Source: Baekduia soli (GTDB taxonomy: Bacteria > Actinomycetota > Thermoleophilia > Solirubrobacterales > Solirubrobacteraceae). From it: DNA of 64,000 nt. The notes under the pieces were generated by a model. The model saw nothing but the letters and a program-made list of their open reading frames with translations, had not been told where the DNA came from and searched no databases. The translations under genes and the position numbers were made by a program. Positions 20,998-31,546 of this stretch are shown here, piece by piece. The stretch lies in the NCBI RefSeq assembly GCF_007970665.1, contig NZ_CP042430.1, positions 3,286,001 through 3,350,000 of the forward strand. Direction: 5' to 3'. Position 1 is the stretch's first letter. Each line of letters begins with the position of its first letter.

Positions 20998-21837
20998 ATG
21001 CGCCATGGCACGGGTGAATACACGAGGTGGTCGATCGCGATCGCGGTGGTGTTCGTCGCGGCGATGTTCCCGGTCCTGTGGATCGTCTCCCTGTCGTTCA
21101 AGACCCCGGCGACGGTCGGCGACGGGCGGCTCATCCCCAAGAAGTGGACGTTCGACAACTACAAGGGCCTGTTCAGCGGCGGGTTCGACAGCCCGCTGCT
21201 GCGCCCGCTGATCAACTCGATCCTCATCGCGCTGATCGCCACCGTCATCGCGGTGGCGCTCGCGTCGCTGGCCGCCTACGCCATCGCCCGCCTGGACTTC
21301 CCGGGCAAGGCGCTGGTCCTGGGCGGCGCGCTGGCGGTGTCGATGTTCCCGCCGATCTCGGTCGTCGGGCCGCTGTTCGACATGTGGCGCACGCTCGGCC
21401 TCTACGACACGTACCCGGGCCTGATCATCCCGTACCTGACGTTCGCGCTCCCGTTGGCCATCTACATCCTGGTGGCGTTCTTCAGAGAGATCCCCTGGGA
21501 CCTCGAGGAGGCAGCCCAGGTCGACGGGGCGACACCGTTCCAGGCGTTCCGGCGGATCATCTTCCCGCTCGCCGCGCCCGGCGTGTTCACGGCCGCGATC
21601 CTCGTGTTCATCTTCGCGTGGAACGACTTCGTGTTCGCGATCTCGCTCACCTCGTCCAACGCGTCGCGCACCGTCCCGGCGGCGATCGCCTTCTTCACCG
21701 GCGAGTCGCAGTTCACGTCGCCGACCGGCAACATCGCCGCGGCGGCGGTCCTCGTCACGGTCCCGATCATCGTCTTCGTCCTCATCTTCCAGCGCCGGAT
21801 CGTCGCGGGCCTCACGGCCGGCGCGGTCAAGGGCTAG
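20998..21837 (+). CDS. sugar ABC transporter permease (MalG type)
   Basis: A 279-residue permease with six predicted helices. Typical second-permease features: N-terminal helix ending in [15 protein letters not shown], the GLFSGGF periplasmic stretch, and the EAA loop [26 protein letters not shown]. It has the usual C-terminus of the MalG/UgpE group ([15 protein letters not shown]). A ribosome site (AGGACAGGAGGAC) ends the previous gene. It is followed after 22 bases by the ATPase with its own ribosome site (AGGAGGAA). Confidence 0.93.
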   Translation: MRHGTGEYTRWSIAIAVVFVAAMFPVLWIVSLSFKTPATVGDGRLIPKKWTFDNYKGLFSGGFDSPLLRPLINSILIALIATVIAVALASLAAYAIARLDFPGKALVLGGALAVSMFPPISVVGPLFDMWRTLGLYDTYPGLIIPYLTFALPLAIYILVAFFREIPWDLEEAAQVDGATPFQAFRRIIFPLAAPGVFTAAILVFIFAWNDFVFAISLTSSNASRTVPAAIAFFTGESQFTSPTGNIAAAAVLVTVPIIVFVLIFQRRIVAGLTAGAVKG

Positions 21838-21859
21838 CCCGACCAGGAGGAACCATCAC

Positions 21860-23091
<1,232 letters not shown>

Positions 23092-23095
<4 letters not shown>

Positions 23096-23943
23096 GAGCC
23101 GCGCCGCGCCGCGCGCAGCAGGGCGAGGACGTCCTCGTTCCACGCGTGCGTGCGCAGCAGCCGGTAGCGCTCGCCGCCGACGCGCAGGTAGGCGTCGGCC
23201 TCGCTGCCGTCGCCGAGCATGTCGGCGTCGCGCAGCATGGTGACCACGGGGATGTACTCCTCCTCGTACCAGCGGCGCGCGAGCTCCCGGCGGTCCATGG
23301 TCTGCTCGTGCTCCTGGGTCCAGCGCCAGCCCCAGGCCTCGATGGCCTCGGCCAGGACCGCGAAGTCCCACGGGTCGCTGGGGCGCACGCGGCCCCGGGC
23401 GTGGTCGGGCAGCGGCACTCGCTCGAAGAAGATCCGCTCGTGGCTCTTGAGCGGCAGGTCGGCGCGCAGGAGGTCGCTGCCCGCGCCGACGCGCGTGAGG
23501 ACCTCGACCACGTGGGCCTCGATCACGTCGAGCCCGAGCGTGCGTGACACCGAGACGCGATGGTGGCCGTCGCGGACGAAGTAGACGTCGCCCACCTTGT
23601 ACAGGTCGACGGGCGGCATCTCCTCGCCGCGGCGCATCGCCGTCGCGATGCGCTCCCAGCGGGCACGGACGTGCGGCGTGGTCGGGCGGAAGTGGCGGTC
23701 GAAGCCCTTCGGCCGGTCGACGGTGCCGACGATCGCATCCAGGGGGACGACCTTCAGGCCCGTGTCGCGCTCCTGGAGGCGCCCGAGGGCGGTCACGACC
23801 TCGTCGAAGGGCAGGATGTGGTCGATGTCGCCGGGCTCCCGGCGCAGCCAGCGGCGCAGCCGCGAGAGCGCGAGCCGGCGACGGGCGCGCAGGAAGTCGT
23901 CCTGGGCGTCCGCGCCCGCCAGTCCGGTGCTCCGCGGAGGCAC
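23092..23943 (-). CDS. ParB/sulfiredoxin-like nuclease-domain protein
   Basis: About 283 residues from the GTG at 23943. The central part (MPPVDLYKVGDVYFVRDGHHRVSVSR, partly quoted) is the ParB-N/sulfiredoxin fold motif with the G-H-H-R signature. The N-terminal part is an Arg-rich helical stretch (FLRARRRLALSRLRRWLRR). The C-terminal part is helical with many Trp and acidic residues. No ParB HTH is seen, so this is not the chromosome-partitioning ParB but a lone member of the superfamily, function unknown. A longer frame reaches 24237 but its extra N-terminus is low-complexity and overlaps the divergent potA gene, so I reject it. Confidence 0.7.
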
Positions 23944-24109
23944 ACCTGCACGGTACCGGCTGCCGGAAGCGGGCCGTCGCCGGCCGGCCCGCTCTGCCGC
24001 CCCGGCCAACCCGGGGGTGAGATCTGCTCCGCGATGGCGGAACTCCGGTTGCGGGATGGCGCAGGCCTGCCTAGGGTGCGTCGGCACCGGGGGAGGCCAG
24101 GAGGGGAGC

Positions 24110-25264
24110 ATGCAGGGGACACCGATCGACGCGCTCGACGGCGAGCGCGATGTCCGGGGCACCGCGGAGACGGCGGACATCCGTCTCGAAGGGGTGACGA
24201 AGCGCTTCGGGGACGCCGTGGCGGTCGACGAACTCACCCTGTCGATCGAGCGGGGCGCGTTCTACGCGCTGCTCGGCCCGTCGGGCTGCGGGAAGACCAC
24301 GACCCTGCGCATGATCGGCGGGTTCGAGGACCCGACCGCGGGCGTCGTGTACCTCGGCGGCCAGGCGGTGACCGACCTGCCGCCCTACCGGCGCGACGTC
24401 AACACCGTCTTTCAGTCCTACGCCCTCTTCCCGCACCTCAACGTCGAGCGCAACGTGGCCTTCGGGCTCGAGCGCCGCAAGGTCGACCGGGCCGAGGTCA
24501 GGCGCCGCGTCGCCGAGACGCTGGAGATGGTCCAGCGCGGGCCGCTGGCCCGGCGCCGCCCGGGGCAGCTGTCGGGCGGTCAGCAGCAGCGCGTCGCGCT
24601 GGCCCGCGCCCTCGTCAACCGCCCGCGCGCGCTCCTGCTCGACGAGCCGCTGGGCGCCCTGGACCTCCGGCTGCGCAAGCAGCTGCAGCTCGAGCTCAAG
24701 CGCATCCAGCAGGACGTCGGCATCACGTTCGTGCACGTGACCCACGACCAGGAGGAGGCCATGAGCATGGCCGACACCATCGCGGTCATGAACCACGGGC
24801 GCATCGAGCAGGCCGGCTCGGCCGAGGAGCTCTACGAGCGTCCGCGCACCGCGTTCGTCGCCAACTTCCTCGGCGTGTCCAACCTCGTGGACGGCAAGGT
24901 GCTCGAGCGCGGGTCACAGCTCGCGACGGTGCAGACCGAGGACGGCACGGTCCGCGTGCCCTGCGACCGGATGGCCGAGACGGCCGGCGACGGCGTGCGG
25001 ATCGGCGTGCGGCCCGAGAAGATCGACCTCGTCGCGGCCGCCGACGGCGCCCCGCCGGGGCGCAACGCGCTGCGCGGCGTGGTGAGCGTCGCGTCGTTCC
25101 TCGGCGTCTCCATCCAGTACGTGGTCCTGGCCCCGGGCGGCGAGGAGCTGACGGTCATCGCGCCCAACCGGGAGGGCCATCAGCCCCAGGCGCTGGGCGT
25201 GGGGCAAGAGGTCCTGCTGACCTGGGATCCCGGCCACACGTTCGTCGTGGCCCGCGATGCCTGA
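24110..25264 (+). CDS. potA: polyamine-type ABC transporter ATPase
   Basis: A 384-residue ATPase of the spermidine/putrescine family. Walker A GPSGCGKTTTLRMIGGFEDP, signature LSGGQQQRVALARALV, Walker B LLLDEPLGALDLRLRKQLQ and VTHDQEEAMSMADT are intact; the C-terminal TOBE domain (IGVRPEKIDL) is present. The first 22 residues are an extra acidic lead. A strong ribosome site (GAGGGGAGC) supports the ATG at 24110, and a TAGGGT box lies further upstream (24072-24077). Its last 8 bases overlap potD. Substrate is inferred from family resemblance only; other small cations or compatible solutes are possible. Confidence 0.87.
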   Translation: MQGTPIDALDGERDVRGTAETADIRLEGVTKRFGDAVAVDELTLSIERGAFYALLGPSGCGKTTTLRMIGGFEDPTAGVVYLGGQAVTDLPPYRRDVNTVFQSYALFPHLNVERNVAFGLERRKVDRAEVRRRVAETLEMVQRGPLARRRPGQLSGGQQQRVALARALVNRPRALLLDEPLGALDLRLRKQLQLELKRIQQDVGITFVHVTHDQEEAMSMADTIAVMNHGRIEQAGSAEELYERPRTAFVANFLGVSNLVDGKVLERGSQLATVQTEDGTVRVPCDRMAETAGDGVRIGVRPEKIDLVAAADGAPPGRNALRGVVSVASFLGVSIQYVVLAPGGEELTVIAPNREGHQPQALGVGQEVLLTWDPGHTFVVARDA

Positions 25265-26459
25265 GCCCGGGGTCGAGCGCGCCCTGGAGCGCCTGCTGTT
25301 CGAGGAGGGCGCCACGCGCCGGCGCTTCCTGGGCCGCGCGGGCGCGGCGGGGCTGGCCCTGAGCGGCCTGGCCGCGCTGACGGGCTGCAGCATCGAGGGC
25401 GAGGCCGCGCGCGGCGTCAACGCCTCCAAGCCGGTGACCGTGCGCCATCCGCGGACAGCGATCTCCGACATCGAGTGGGCCAACTGGCCGCTGTACATCG
25501 ACAAGAAGACGCTGAAGGCCTTCGACGTCCGCTACCACGCCAAGGTGCGCTACGTCGAGGAGATCAACGACAACTTCGAGTTCTTCGGCAAGGTCCGCCA
25601 GCAGCTCGCCCAGGGCCAGGCCATCGGGCGCGACATCGTGACCCTGACCGACTACATGGCGGCGCGCTGGGTCCGCGACGGCTACTGCGAGCCGCTGGAC
25701 AAGGCCAACATCCCCAACATCAAGAACCTGGTCTCCAACCTGCGGTCGATCAACTACGACCCCGGGCGCACCTTCACGCTGCCCTGGCAGTCGGGCGGCA
25801 CCGGCATCGGCTACGACCCGCGCCGCACCGGCCGCAGGCTCGAGAGCGTCAACGACCTGTTCGACCCGGCGTTCAAGGGGCGGGTCACCATGCTCTCCGA
25901 GCCCTACGACAGCGCCTGCCTGGTGCTGCTGGGCATGGGCGTCGACGCCTCCACGGCCAAGCTGGCCGACATCCTCAAGGCGATCGAGAAGATCAAGCAG
26001 GCCAAGGACGCCGGCCAGATCCGCCGGTTCACGGGCAACGACTACACGACCGACCTGGCCAAGGGCAACGTGTGGGTCGCGGTCGCCTACTCCGGCGACC
26101 TGGTGCAGCTGCAGGCCGACAACCCCGCGCTGGAGTTCGTCTTCCCGAAGGAGGGCGCCATGCTGTTCACCGACAACATGATGATGCCCAAGCACCTCGC
26201 CCACCCCTACGCCGCCGAGGTGCTCATGAACTACTACTACGAGCCTCAGGTGGCCGCGAAGGTCGCGGCCTATGTCAACTACATCAGCCCGGTGCAGGGG
26301 GCGCGGCAGGCGCTGGAGCGCACGGATCCCAAGCTGGCCAACAACCCGCTGATCTTCCCGCCCGACGACGTTCGCGCGCGGCTGAAGGCCTACCCGGCGC
26401 TGAACCCGGCCGACGAGCGGGCGATGCAGTCGGCGATGGCCGACGTGACGGGGGCCTGA
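25257..26459 (+). CDS. potD: polyamine-type ABC transporter substrate-binding protein, Tat lipoprotein
   Basis: A 400-residue PotD-like binding protein. The N-terminus has a twin-arginine motif (RRRFLG, residues 21-26), a hydrophobic core and a lipobox ending in LTGC (Cys44), so it is probably exported folded by the Tat route and lipidated. The mature part shows LTDYMAARWVRDGYCEPLDKANIPNI, the LPWQSGGTGIGYDP substrate region and YSGDLVQLQ, as in PotD/PotF. ATG at 25257 overlaps potA by 8 bases. The next permease gene is truncated, so transport through this system is doubtful. Confidence 0.88.
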   Translation: MPEPGVERALERLLFEEGATRRRFLGRAGAAGLALSGLAALTGCSIEGEAARGVNASKPVTVRHPRTAISDIEWANWPLYIDKKTLKAFDVRYHAKVRYVEEINDNFEFFGKVRQQLAQGQAIGRDIVTLTDYMAARWVRDGYCEPLDKANIPNIKNLVSNLRSINYDPGRTFTLPWQSGGTGIGYDPRRTGRRLESVNDLFDPAFKGRVTMLSEPYDSACLVLLGMGVDASTAKLADILKAIEKIKQAKDAGQIRRFTGNDYTTDLAKGNVWVAVAYSGDLVQLQADNPALEFVFPKEGAMLFTDNMMMPKHLAHPYAAEVLMNYYYEPQVAAKVAAYVNYISPVQGARQALERTDPKLANNPLIFPPDDVRARLKAYPALNPADERAMQSAMADVTGA

Positions 26460-26462
26460 GCC

Positions 26463-27170
26463 GTGCTGCGCCTCAGCCTGCGCCGCCGCCGCAGCCTGCT
26501 GCCCTACCTCTTCCTCGGGCCGGGTCTGCTGTGGCTGGTCATCTTCTTCGCGATCCCCCTGGTGAACCAGGCCGGCGTGTCGCTCATGACCGGCAACCCG
26601 GAGCAGGGGTACACGCTGCAGTGGCACTTCGCGACCTACACCCACGCCGTCTCGGACTACGGGACCCAGTTCGGCCGCTCGGTGCTCTTCGCCGGCGCCG
26701 CCACGATCCTCGACCTCGTCATCGCGTTCCCGCTGGCCTACTTCATCGCCTACAAGGCCGGCCGGTGGAAGAACCTGATGCTCCTGCTGATCGTCCTGCC
26801 GTTCTTCACCTCCTACGTGCTGCGCACGGTCTCCTGGCAGCTCATCCTCAACGACAACGGCTGGGTCGTGCACCGCTTCCGCGACCTCGGCCTCGTCGGT
26901 GCCAACGGGCGCCTGCTGGCGACCACCCCGGCCGTCGTCGCCGGTATCACCTACAACTTCCTGCCGTTCATGGCGCTGCCGCTGTACGTGTCCCTGGAGA
27001 AGATCGACCGCCGGCTCATCGAGGCCGCCACCGACCTCTACGCCTCGCGGGCGACCGCGTTCCGCCGAGTGACGCTCCCGCTCGCACTGCCGGGCATCTT
27101 CGCCGGGTCGCTGCTGACCTTCATCCCGGCCTGCGGCGACTTCATCAACGCCGCCCTGCTGGGCACGACG
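26463..27170 (+). pseudogene. potB: polyamine ABC permease potB, C-terminus lost in a deletion
   Basis: From the GTG at 26463 the frame is a good PotB permease for about 235 residues, including FLGPGLLWLVIFFAIPLV, LPFFTSYVLRTVSWQLIL and the EAA loop IEAATDLYASRATAFRRVTLPLALPG, ending GDFINAALLGT. Beyond about 27167 the frame (open to 27341) encodes Ser/Thr/Ala/Arg-rich nonsense that is the antisense of a response-regulator start. The last two membrane helices are missing and the usual second permease potC is absent. Either a deletion or an assembly join removed them. The product is probably non-functional. Confidence 0.85.
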
Positions 27171-27316
27171 TGGGGCGCGGCGTCGCGGGCGGCGGGCAGC
27201 ACCTCGTCGCCGCGGGCCACCTGGGCCACGACGTCCAGGTCGCCCTCCAGCGCCAGCAGCGAGGCCAGCGCCCCGCGGACCATCGCCTGGTCCTCGGCCA
27301 CCAGCACGCGGATCAC
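27164..27316 (-). pseudogene. N-terminal fragment of a NarL/LuxR-type response regulator
   Basis: Reading leftward from the ATG at 27316: MIRVLVAEDQAMVRGALASL, then LALEGDLDVVAQVARGDEVL and PAARDAAPHVV. This is the start of a NarL-type receiver domain with the acidic pair Glu8-Asp9. It stops being homologous just before the phosphoacceptor Asp (expected in the next LLD). From there the sequence is the antisense of potB. The ATG overlaps the stop of the histidine kinase gene (ATGA), the usual kinase-regulator layout. The output HTH domain is gone. Confidence 0.8.
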
Positions 27317-28458
27317 GAGGCGGCCTCCAGCGGGACCGTGACGGCCAGGCGGAAGCCGCCCGTCGCGCCGGGCGCGGCGTCCATGCGTCCGCGCACGCGG
27401 GCCACGCGCTCGGCCAGGCCGGCCAGGCCCGTGCCGTCGGCGCCGCCGGCCGGCGCGCCGCAGCCGTCGTCGACGAGCTCCAGCGCGGCGTCGCGGTCAT
27501 CGACCGCGACGCTGATGCGCACGCGGTGGGCGTCGGCGTGGCGCAGGACGTTCGTGGCGCCCTCGCGGACCGCCCAGGCCAGCACGGCCTCGGCGTCGGG
27601 CGGCAGCTCGCCCTCCGGTGCCGGGCCGGCCTCGACCTCGATGCCCGCGGCGGCCAGCGTCGAGCGCGCGCCGGCCAGCTCGGCCGACAGCAGCGGGCGG
27701 CGGTAGCCGGCGACGGCGTCGCGGACCTCGGCCAGGGCGCGGCGCGAGACGGCCTCGATGTCGCGCACGTGCGCGGCGGCCTGGTCGGGGTGCTCGTCGA
27801 TCAGGCGGGCGGCCAGCTCGCTCTTGAGGGCCACGACCGACAGCGAGTGGCCGAGCAGGTCGTGCAGGTCTCGGGCGAAGCGCAGGCGCTCGTCGGCGAC
27901 GGCGAGGCGGCCGATCTCATCCCGGGCCTGGCCGAGCTCGACGTTGACGACGCGCAGGCGCCGGAAGCCGGCGGTGAGCATCCCGACGCCGACCGCCACG
28001 ATGAACAGGGAGACGATCGTCGCCGCGTCGGAGGTGTTCAGCGCCTCGGTCCCCGCGGCCGCCGCACCGACGGCGAACAGGGCCGGGAAGGCCTGGCGGC
28101 GCTCGATGCGCAGCCCCGTGGCGGCGGCCACGAAGCACCACATGCCGGCCCAGTCGGTGGTCCCGATCGCGATGAGCACGCCGGTGAGGGCGACGAGGAC
28201 CAGCACGCCGGAGACCGCGGGACGGTCCTCGGCATCCGCCGGCGGGCCGGGCCAGCCGCCGCCGATCATGAGCCGGCAGTAGGCCAGGACGAACAGCGCG
28301 AGCGCCGCGAGCCCGCCCCCCAGGCGCGGGCCTTCGGCGTTGCCGACGAGCCCCAGGCCGGGGGCGACGAAGAAGATCAGCCCGCTCAGCACGGCCCATC
28401 GCCCACGGCGCGGGACCACGAGCAAAGGCTCACCAACGGGTGTGGGCGTGGCGCTCAC
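27313..28458 (-). CDS. DesK/NarX-family sensor histidine kinase, now without its regulator
   Basis: About 381 residues from a GTG at 28458 (the frame stays open to 28623, but that extension is Arg-rich and non-conserved). Five or six hydrophobic helices occupy residues about 15-165. The HisKA_3 dimerisation helix follows with the phospho-His in RFARDLHDLLGHSLSVV. A HATPase_c domain contains REGATNVLRHADA (N box), VDDGCG and GTGLAGLAERV. Such kinases normally phosphorylate the NarL-type regulator encoded next to them. That regulator is truncated here, so the kinase is orphaned unless it uses another partner. Confidence 0.85.
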   Translation of the reverse strand: MSATPTPVGEPLLVVPRRGRWAVLSGLIFFVAPGLGLVGNAEGPRLGGGLAALALFVLAYCRLMIGGGWPGPPADAEDRPAVSGVLVLVALTGVLIAIGTTDWAGMWCFVAAATGLRIERRQAFPALFAVGAAAAGTEALNTSDAATIVSLFIVAVGVGMLTAGFRRLRVVNVELGQARDEIGRLAVADERLRFARDLHDLLGHSLSVVALKSELAARLIDEHPDQAAAHVRDIEAVSRRALAEVRDAVAGYRRPLLSAELAGARSTLAAAGIEVEAGPAPEGELPPDAEAVLAWAVREGATNVLRHADAHRVRISVAVDDRDAALELVDDGCGAPAGGADGTGLAGLAERVARVRGRMDAAPGATGGFRLAVTVPLEAAS

Positions 28459-28626
28459 GCCCACATGGTGCCTGTCCGGGGGTGATCCGTCAGCTTGAGA
28501 CGGACATCCGTCCAGTCGGGCCCTCACGGCCGTCGCAACCCTCCGGGCGCTGTGCATGCCCCGGATGCTGCGCGGCGGGCCCCCGCGGCGCCAGTGCCGT
28601 GCGTCCGGGATCGCCCGTGACATCCG

Positions 28627-30033
28627 TCACGGCAGCCGCACGGCGCTGCGCACCACGGTGTGGACGTCGGCCGTCGGGATGCCCGGTCCCGTGCCCTGCG
28701 GGCGCGCCGTCCAGACCGCGACGGGCTGGCCCGCACGGCCGTCGGCGCCGAGCCGCACCTCGTGGGCGGCCTCCGCGGGCGAGGCGTCCTCGACGGGACC
28801 GAACGGCGCGTCGGGGACCCCCGCGTCGTCGGCCGCGGCCCGCACGAGACCGTCGCCGTCCTGGCCGGCGACGGGTTGGACCCAGGCCACGACGATGCCG
28901 CCGACGGGCGACCAGGTCAGCACGACGTCGCGCAGGCCGCTCTGGGCGCGCGCGGGGTACCGGGGCGCGCCGAAGCCCTGGCCGGCCGGGGTGACGCGCA
29001 GCACGGGCCGCGCCCCGGCGGGGGTGTCGACGGCGTAGGCCACCGGCCACCCGCCGGGCGTCGGGGCCAGCGACGTCTCGCGGACGCCGTCGGGCTCGAG
29101 GACCTGGGCGGGCCTGAACGTGAAGCGCCCGACGGGCGCCCAGGTGCCCTCGAGCGAGCGCCGGGCGGCCACGCCGCTGCGCGAGCGCTGGTGTCGGCGC
29201 CACACGACGCGCATCTGCCCACGGGCGTCGGCCGCCGCGGTCAGCTCCCACGTCGTGGCGCCGTCGGCGCGGGCGAGCCCGGCGACCGACCCCCAGCCGT
29301 GGCCGTGGCGCCGCAGCCGCGCCAGCAGCCGCCCCTCGCGGACGAAGGCCACGGCCTCGTCGCCCCGACCCGAGACGGCGACGGCCAGCGTGTCGGCGCG
29401 GCCGCGGCCCGAGAGCGTGGACGGCGCGCCGAACCTGCCGCCCGGCCGGCGCTCGGCGACCCGGACCACGCGGCGCACCGCCCCGGCCGCGGTGCGCGTG
29501 ATCTCGATCCAGGCCACGAGCGCGGTGCCGTCGGCGCCCACCGCGAGCTGCGGGCGGTAGACGACGGCGCCCGTGACCAGGGTCCGCGGCGCGCCGAAGC
29601 CGCCGGCCACCGTGCCGGCCGAGATCTGCAGGCGCACCCGCCGGGCGCCGCCCGGTCCGCTGCCGCCGGCCGGGACCTGGGCGAGCGCGAGCATGCGCGA
29701 GCGGCCGTCGGCGGCCACGTCGAGCAGCGTGGCCGGCGCCCGGAGCTCGAGGCCGAACGCGGAGGTGGGGGGCTGCCCGGGGCCGAAGCCGGGCAGCTCG
29801 GGGCGGTCGGCGATCGCCGCGCCGACGGTGGCCTGCGCGCCGAGGCCGTCCTGCCAGGGCCAGAAGGCCAGCAGCGAGCCGTCGCCGGCGACCGTGGTGC
29901 CCAGCGGCCCGGCGAAGGTGTGGGGGACCTGGGAGACCGTCTGCGGCGCCGACCACGTCGCGGCGCCCGCGGCGCCCGCGATCGCGCCGGGCAGGAGGGC
30001 GGCGAGCGCGAGGGCGAGGGGGAGGCGGCGCAC
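28627..30033 (-). CDS. exported protein, probably beta-propeller-like, unknown function
   Basis: A 468-residue protein starting at a GTG (30033). Residues 1-24 are a classical signal peptide (RRLPLALALAALLPGAIAGA then AGAA). The mature part is built of repeated short beta-strand units such as ALVAWIEI, AVAFVREGRL, IVVAWVQPV and QPVAVWTARP, where a hydrophobic strand ends in W and alternates with Gly/Pro turns. This rhythm resembles sialidase-type or BNR-like propellers. No catalytic motif is recognised. Similar secreted 'exo-alpha-sialidase'-like proteins are common in Solirubrobacterales; the function is unknown. It is divergent from the isomerase gene. Confidence 0.7.
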   Translation of the reverse strand: MRRLPLALALAALLPGAIAGAAGAATWSAPQTVSQVPHTFAGPLGTTVAGDGSLLAFWPWQDGLGAQATVGAAIADRPELPGFGPGQPPTSAFGLELRAPATLLDVAADGRSRMLALAQVPAGGSGPGGARRVRLQISAGTVAGGFGAPRTLVTGAVVYRPQLAVGADGTALVAWIEITRTAAGAVRRVVRVAERRPGGRFGAPSTLSGRGRADTLAVAVSGRGDEAVAFVREGRLLARLRRHGHGWGSVAGLARADGATTWELTAAADARGQMRVVWRRHQRSRSGVAARRSLEGTWAPVGRFTFRPAQVLEPDGVRETSLAPTPGGWPVAYAVDTPAGARPVLRVTPAGQGFGAPRYPARAQSGLRDVVLTWSPVGGIVVAWVQPVAGQDGDGLVRAAADDAGVPDAPFGPVEDASPAEAAHEVRLGADGRAGQPVAVWTARPQGTGPGIPTADVHTVVRSAVRLP

Positions 30034-30092
30034 ACCCGGTCAACGGTCGGCGGGGGCCGGAGGTTTCGGTCGCCCGGTCATACTGGGACGCG

Positions 30093-30539
30093 ATGCGGAT
30101 CGCGATCGCCGCCGACGAGCGCACCGGGATCGCCGGGGACCTGGCCGCCGAGCTGGCCCGGCGCGGGCACGACGTCGTCGCCGCCCACGGCGCCCTGGCC
30201 GAGGCCGGCCGCGACGACTGGGCCTGGTGCAGCGAGGCCGCCGCGCGCGACGTGGCCGGCGGCCGCGCCGACCAGGCCGTGGTGTGCTGCTGGACGGGCA
30301 CGGGCGCGTCCATCGCCGCCAACAAGGTCGCCGGGATCCGCGCGGCGCTGTGCGCCGACGCGGTCACCGCCGAGGGCGCCCGGCGCTGGAACGACGCCAA
30401 CGTCCTGGCGCTCTCGCTGCGCGCGACGTCGGCCGCCCAGCTCGGCGAGATCCTCGACGCGTGGTTCGCCGCGGGCCCCAGCGCCGACGCCGGCGACCGG
30501 GCCAACGTCGCGCACCTCGCCGACCTCGAGGCCCGCTGA
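30093..30539 (+). CDS. RpiB/LacAB-family sugar-phosphate isomerase homologue
   Basis: A 148-residue single-domain protein of the RpiB/LacA/LacB family. VVCCWTGTGASIAANKVAGIRAALCAD corresponds to the phosphate loop and the catalytic-Cys strand of RpiB (usual ICGTGIGMSIAANK), with the Cys kept but the following Gly replaced by Trp. The N-terminal Asp-His of RpiB (CDH..G) is replaced by ADERTG, so ring-opening chemistry may be lost or altered. I therefore do not call it ribose-5-phosphate isomerase. A CATACT box lies 8 bases before the ATG. The next gene starts 2 bases after its stop. Confidence 0.75.
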   Translation: MRIAIAADERTGIAGDLAAELARRGHDVVAAHGALAEAGRDDWAWCSEAAARDVAGGRADQAVVCCWTGTGASIAANKVAGIRAALCADAVTAEGARRWNDANVLALSLRATSAAQLGEILDAWFAAGPSADAGDRANVAHLADLEAR

Positions 30540-30541
30540 GC

Positions 30542-31546
30542 GTGCGGGTCCTCATCGACGCCCGGGCCGCGGCGCGGCCCGAGCTCGGCGGCGTCGAGCG
30601 CTGGGCGCGCGAGCTCAGCGCGCGCCTGCCCGCGCTGGACCCCGGGCGCTACCGCGTCGCCCGCCCGCCCGCCGCGCTGGCCCACCGGCCCGGCCACGCC
30701 TGGGAGCAGCTCTGGCTGCCGCTGCGCCGCGCCGACGTGCTCCTGTGCCCGGCCAACCTCGCCCCGCTGGCGGGCCGGCGCACCGTCGTGGTCATCCACG
30801 ACGTCGCGGCGCTGCGCGAGCCCGGCTGGTACTCCGACCTCTACGTGCGCTGGCAGCGCACCGTGCTGCCGCGCATCGCACGCCGGGCCCGGCTCGTCAT
30901 CACGCCGTCGGCGTTCTCGCGCGACGAGGTCGTCGAGCTGCTCGGGGTCGCGCCCGAGCGCGTCCGGGTGGTGCATGGCGGCGTCGACGGGCGCTTCACC
31001 CCGGCCGCCGACGTGCCCGCCGCCCGCGCGGCGCTGGGCCTGGCCTCCCAGCCCTACGTTCTGACGGTCGCCAGCCGCACCGCCCGCAAGAACCTCGCCG
31101 CGCTGGAGCCCGCCGCCGAGCGGCTCGCGCGCCGCGGCGTCCAGCTCGTCGCCGCCGGCGGCGACCGCCCGCAGTTCCGCGGCGCGACGCCCGTGTCCGG
31201 GGTGCGCGCCCTCGGCCACGTCGACGACGCGCTGCTGCCCGGCCTGTATGCGGGGGCGGCCGCGTTCGTGCTGCCCTCGCTCTACGAGGGCTTCGGCCTG
31301 ACCGCACTGGAGGCGCTGGCCGCCGGGGTGCCCGTGGTGGCCGCCGACCGCGGCGCGCTGCCCGAGGTCTGCGGGGACGCCGCCCAGCTCGTGGACCCGA
31401 CCGACCCCGAGGCGCTGGCCGGCGCGCTGGAGCGCGCGCTCGACGACCCGGCCCCGTGGCGGGCGGCGGGGCCGCCGCGCGCGGCGCCGCTGACGTGGGA
31501 CGCGACGGCCCGCGCCGTCGACGCGCTGCTGCGCGGCCTGGCGTGA
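30542..31546 (+). CDS. glycosyltransferase family 4
   Basis: A 334-residue GT-B glycosyltransferase starting at GTG 30542, two bases after the isomerase stop. The N-terminus VRVLIDARAAARPELGGVERWARELSARLP is the acceptor-side Rossmann start. The GT4 donor-site signature is complete: VLTVASRTARKNLAALEPA, ALGHVDDALLPGLYAGAAAFVLPSLYEGFGLTALEALAAG (E-x7-E) and VVAADRGALPEVCGDAA (all in part). Likely mannosyl/rhamnosyl-type transfer to a cell-surface glycan; donor and acceptor unknown. Its stop is back to back with the stop of the convergent MBL gene (31547). The sugar-nucleotide genes that follow may supply its substrate. Confidence 0.87.
   Translation: MRVLIDARAAARPELGGVERWARELSARLPALDPGRYRVARPPAALAHRPGHAWEQLWLPLRRADVLLCPANLAPLAGRRTVVVIHDVAALREPGWYSDLYVRWQRTVLPRIARRARLVITPSAFSRDEVVELLGVAPERVRVVHGGVDGRFTPAADVPAARAALGLASQPYVLTVASRTARKNLAALEPAAERLARRGVQLVAAGGDRPQFRGATPVSGVRALGHVDDALLPGLYAGAAAFVLPSLYEGFGLTALEALAAGVPVVAADRGALPEVCGDAAQLVDPTDPEALAGALERALDDPAPWRAAGPPRAAPLTWDATARAVDALLRGLA

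Noticed and set aside
23944-24237. N-terminal extension of the ParB-like gene
   Set aside because: Overlaps the potA start region on the opposite strand and is Ser/Pro/Arg-rich without conservation; start moved to 23943.
29241-30035. Minus-strand frame of 264 codons inside the exported-protein gene
   Set aside because: Ser/Arg/Pro/Ala-rich shadow in another frame of the 28627-30033 gene.
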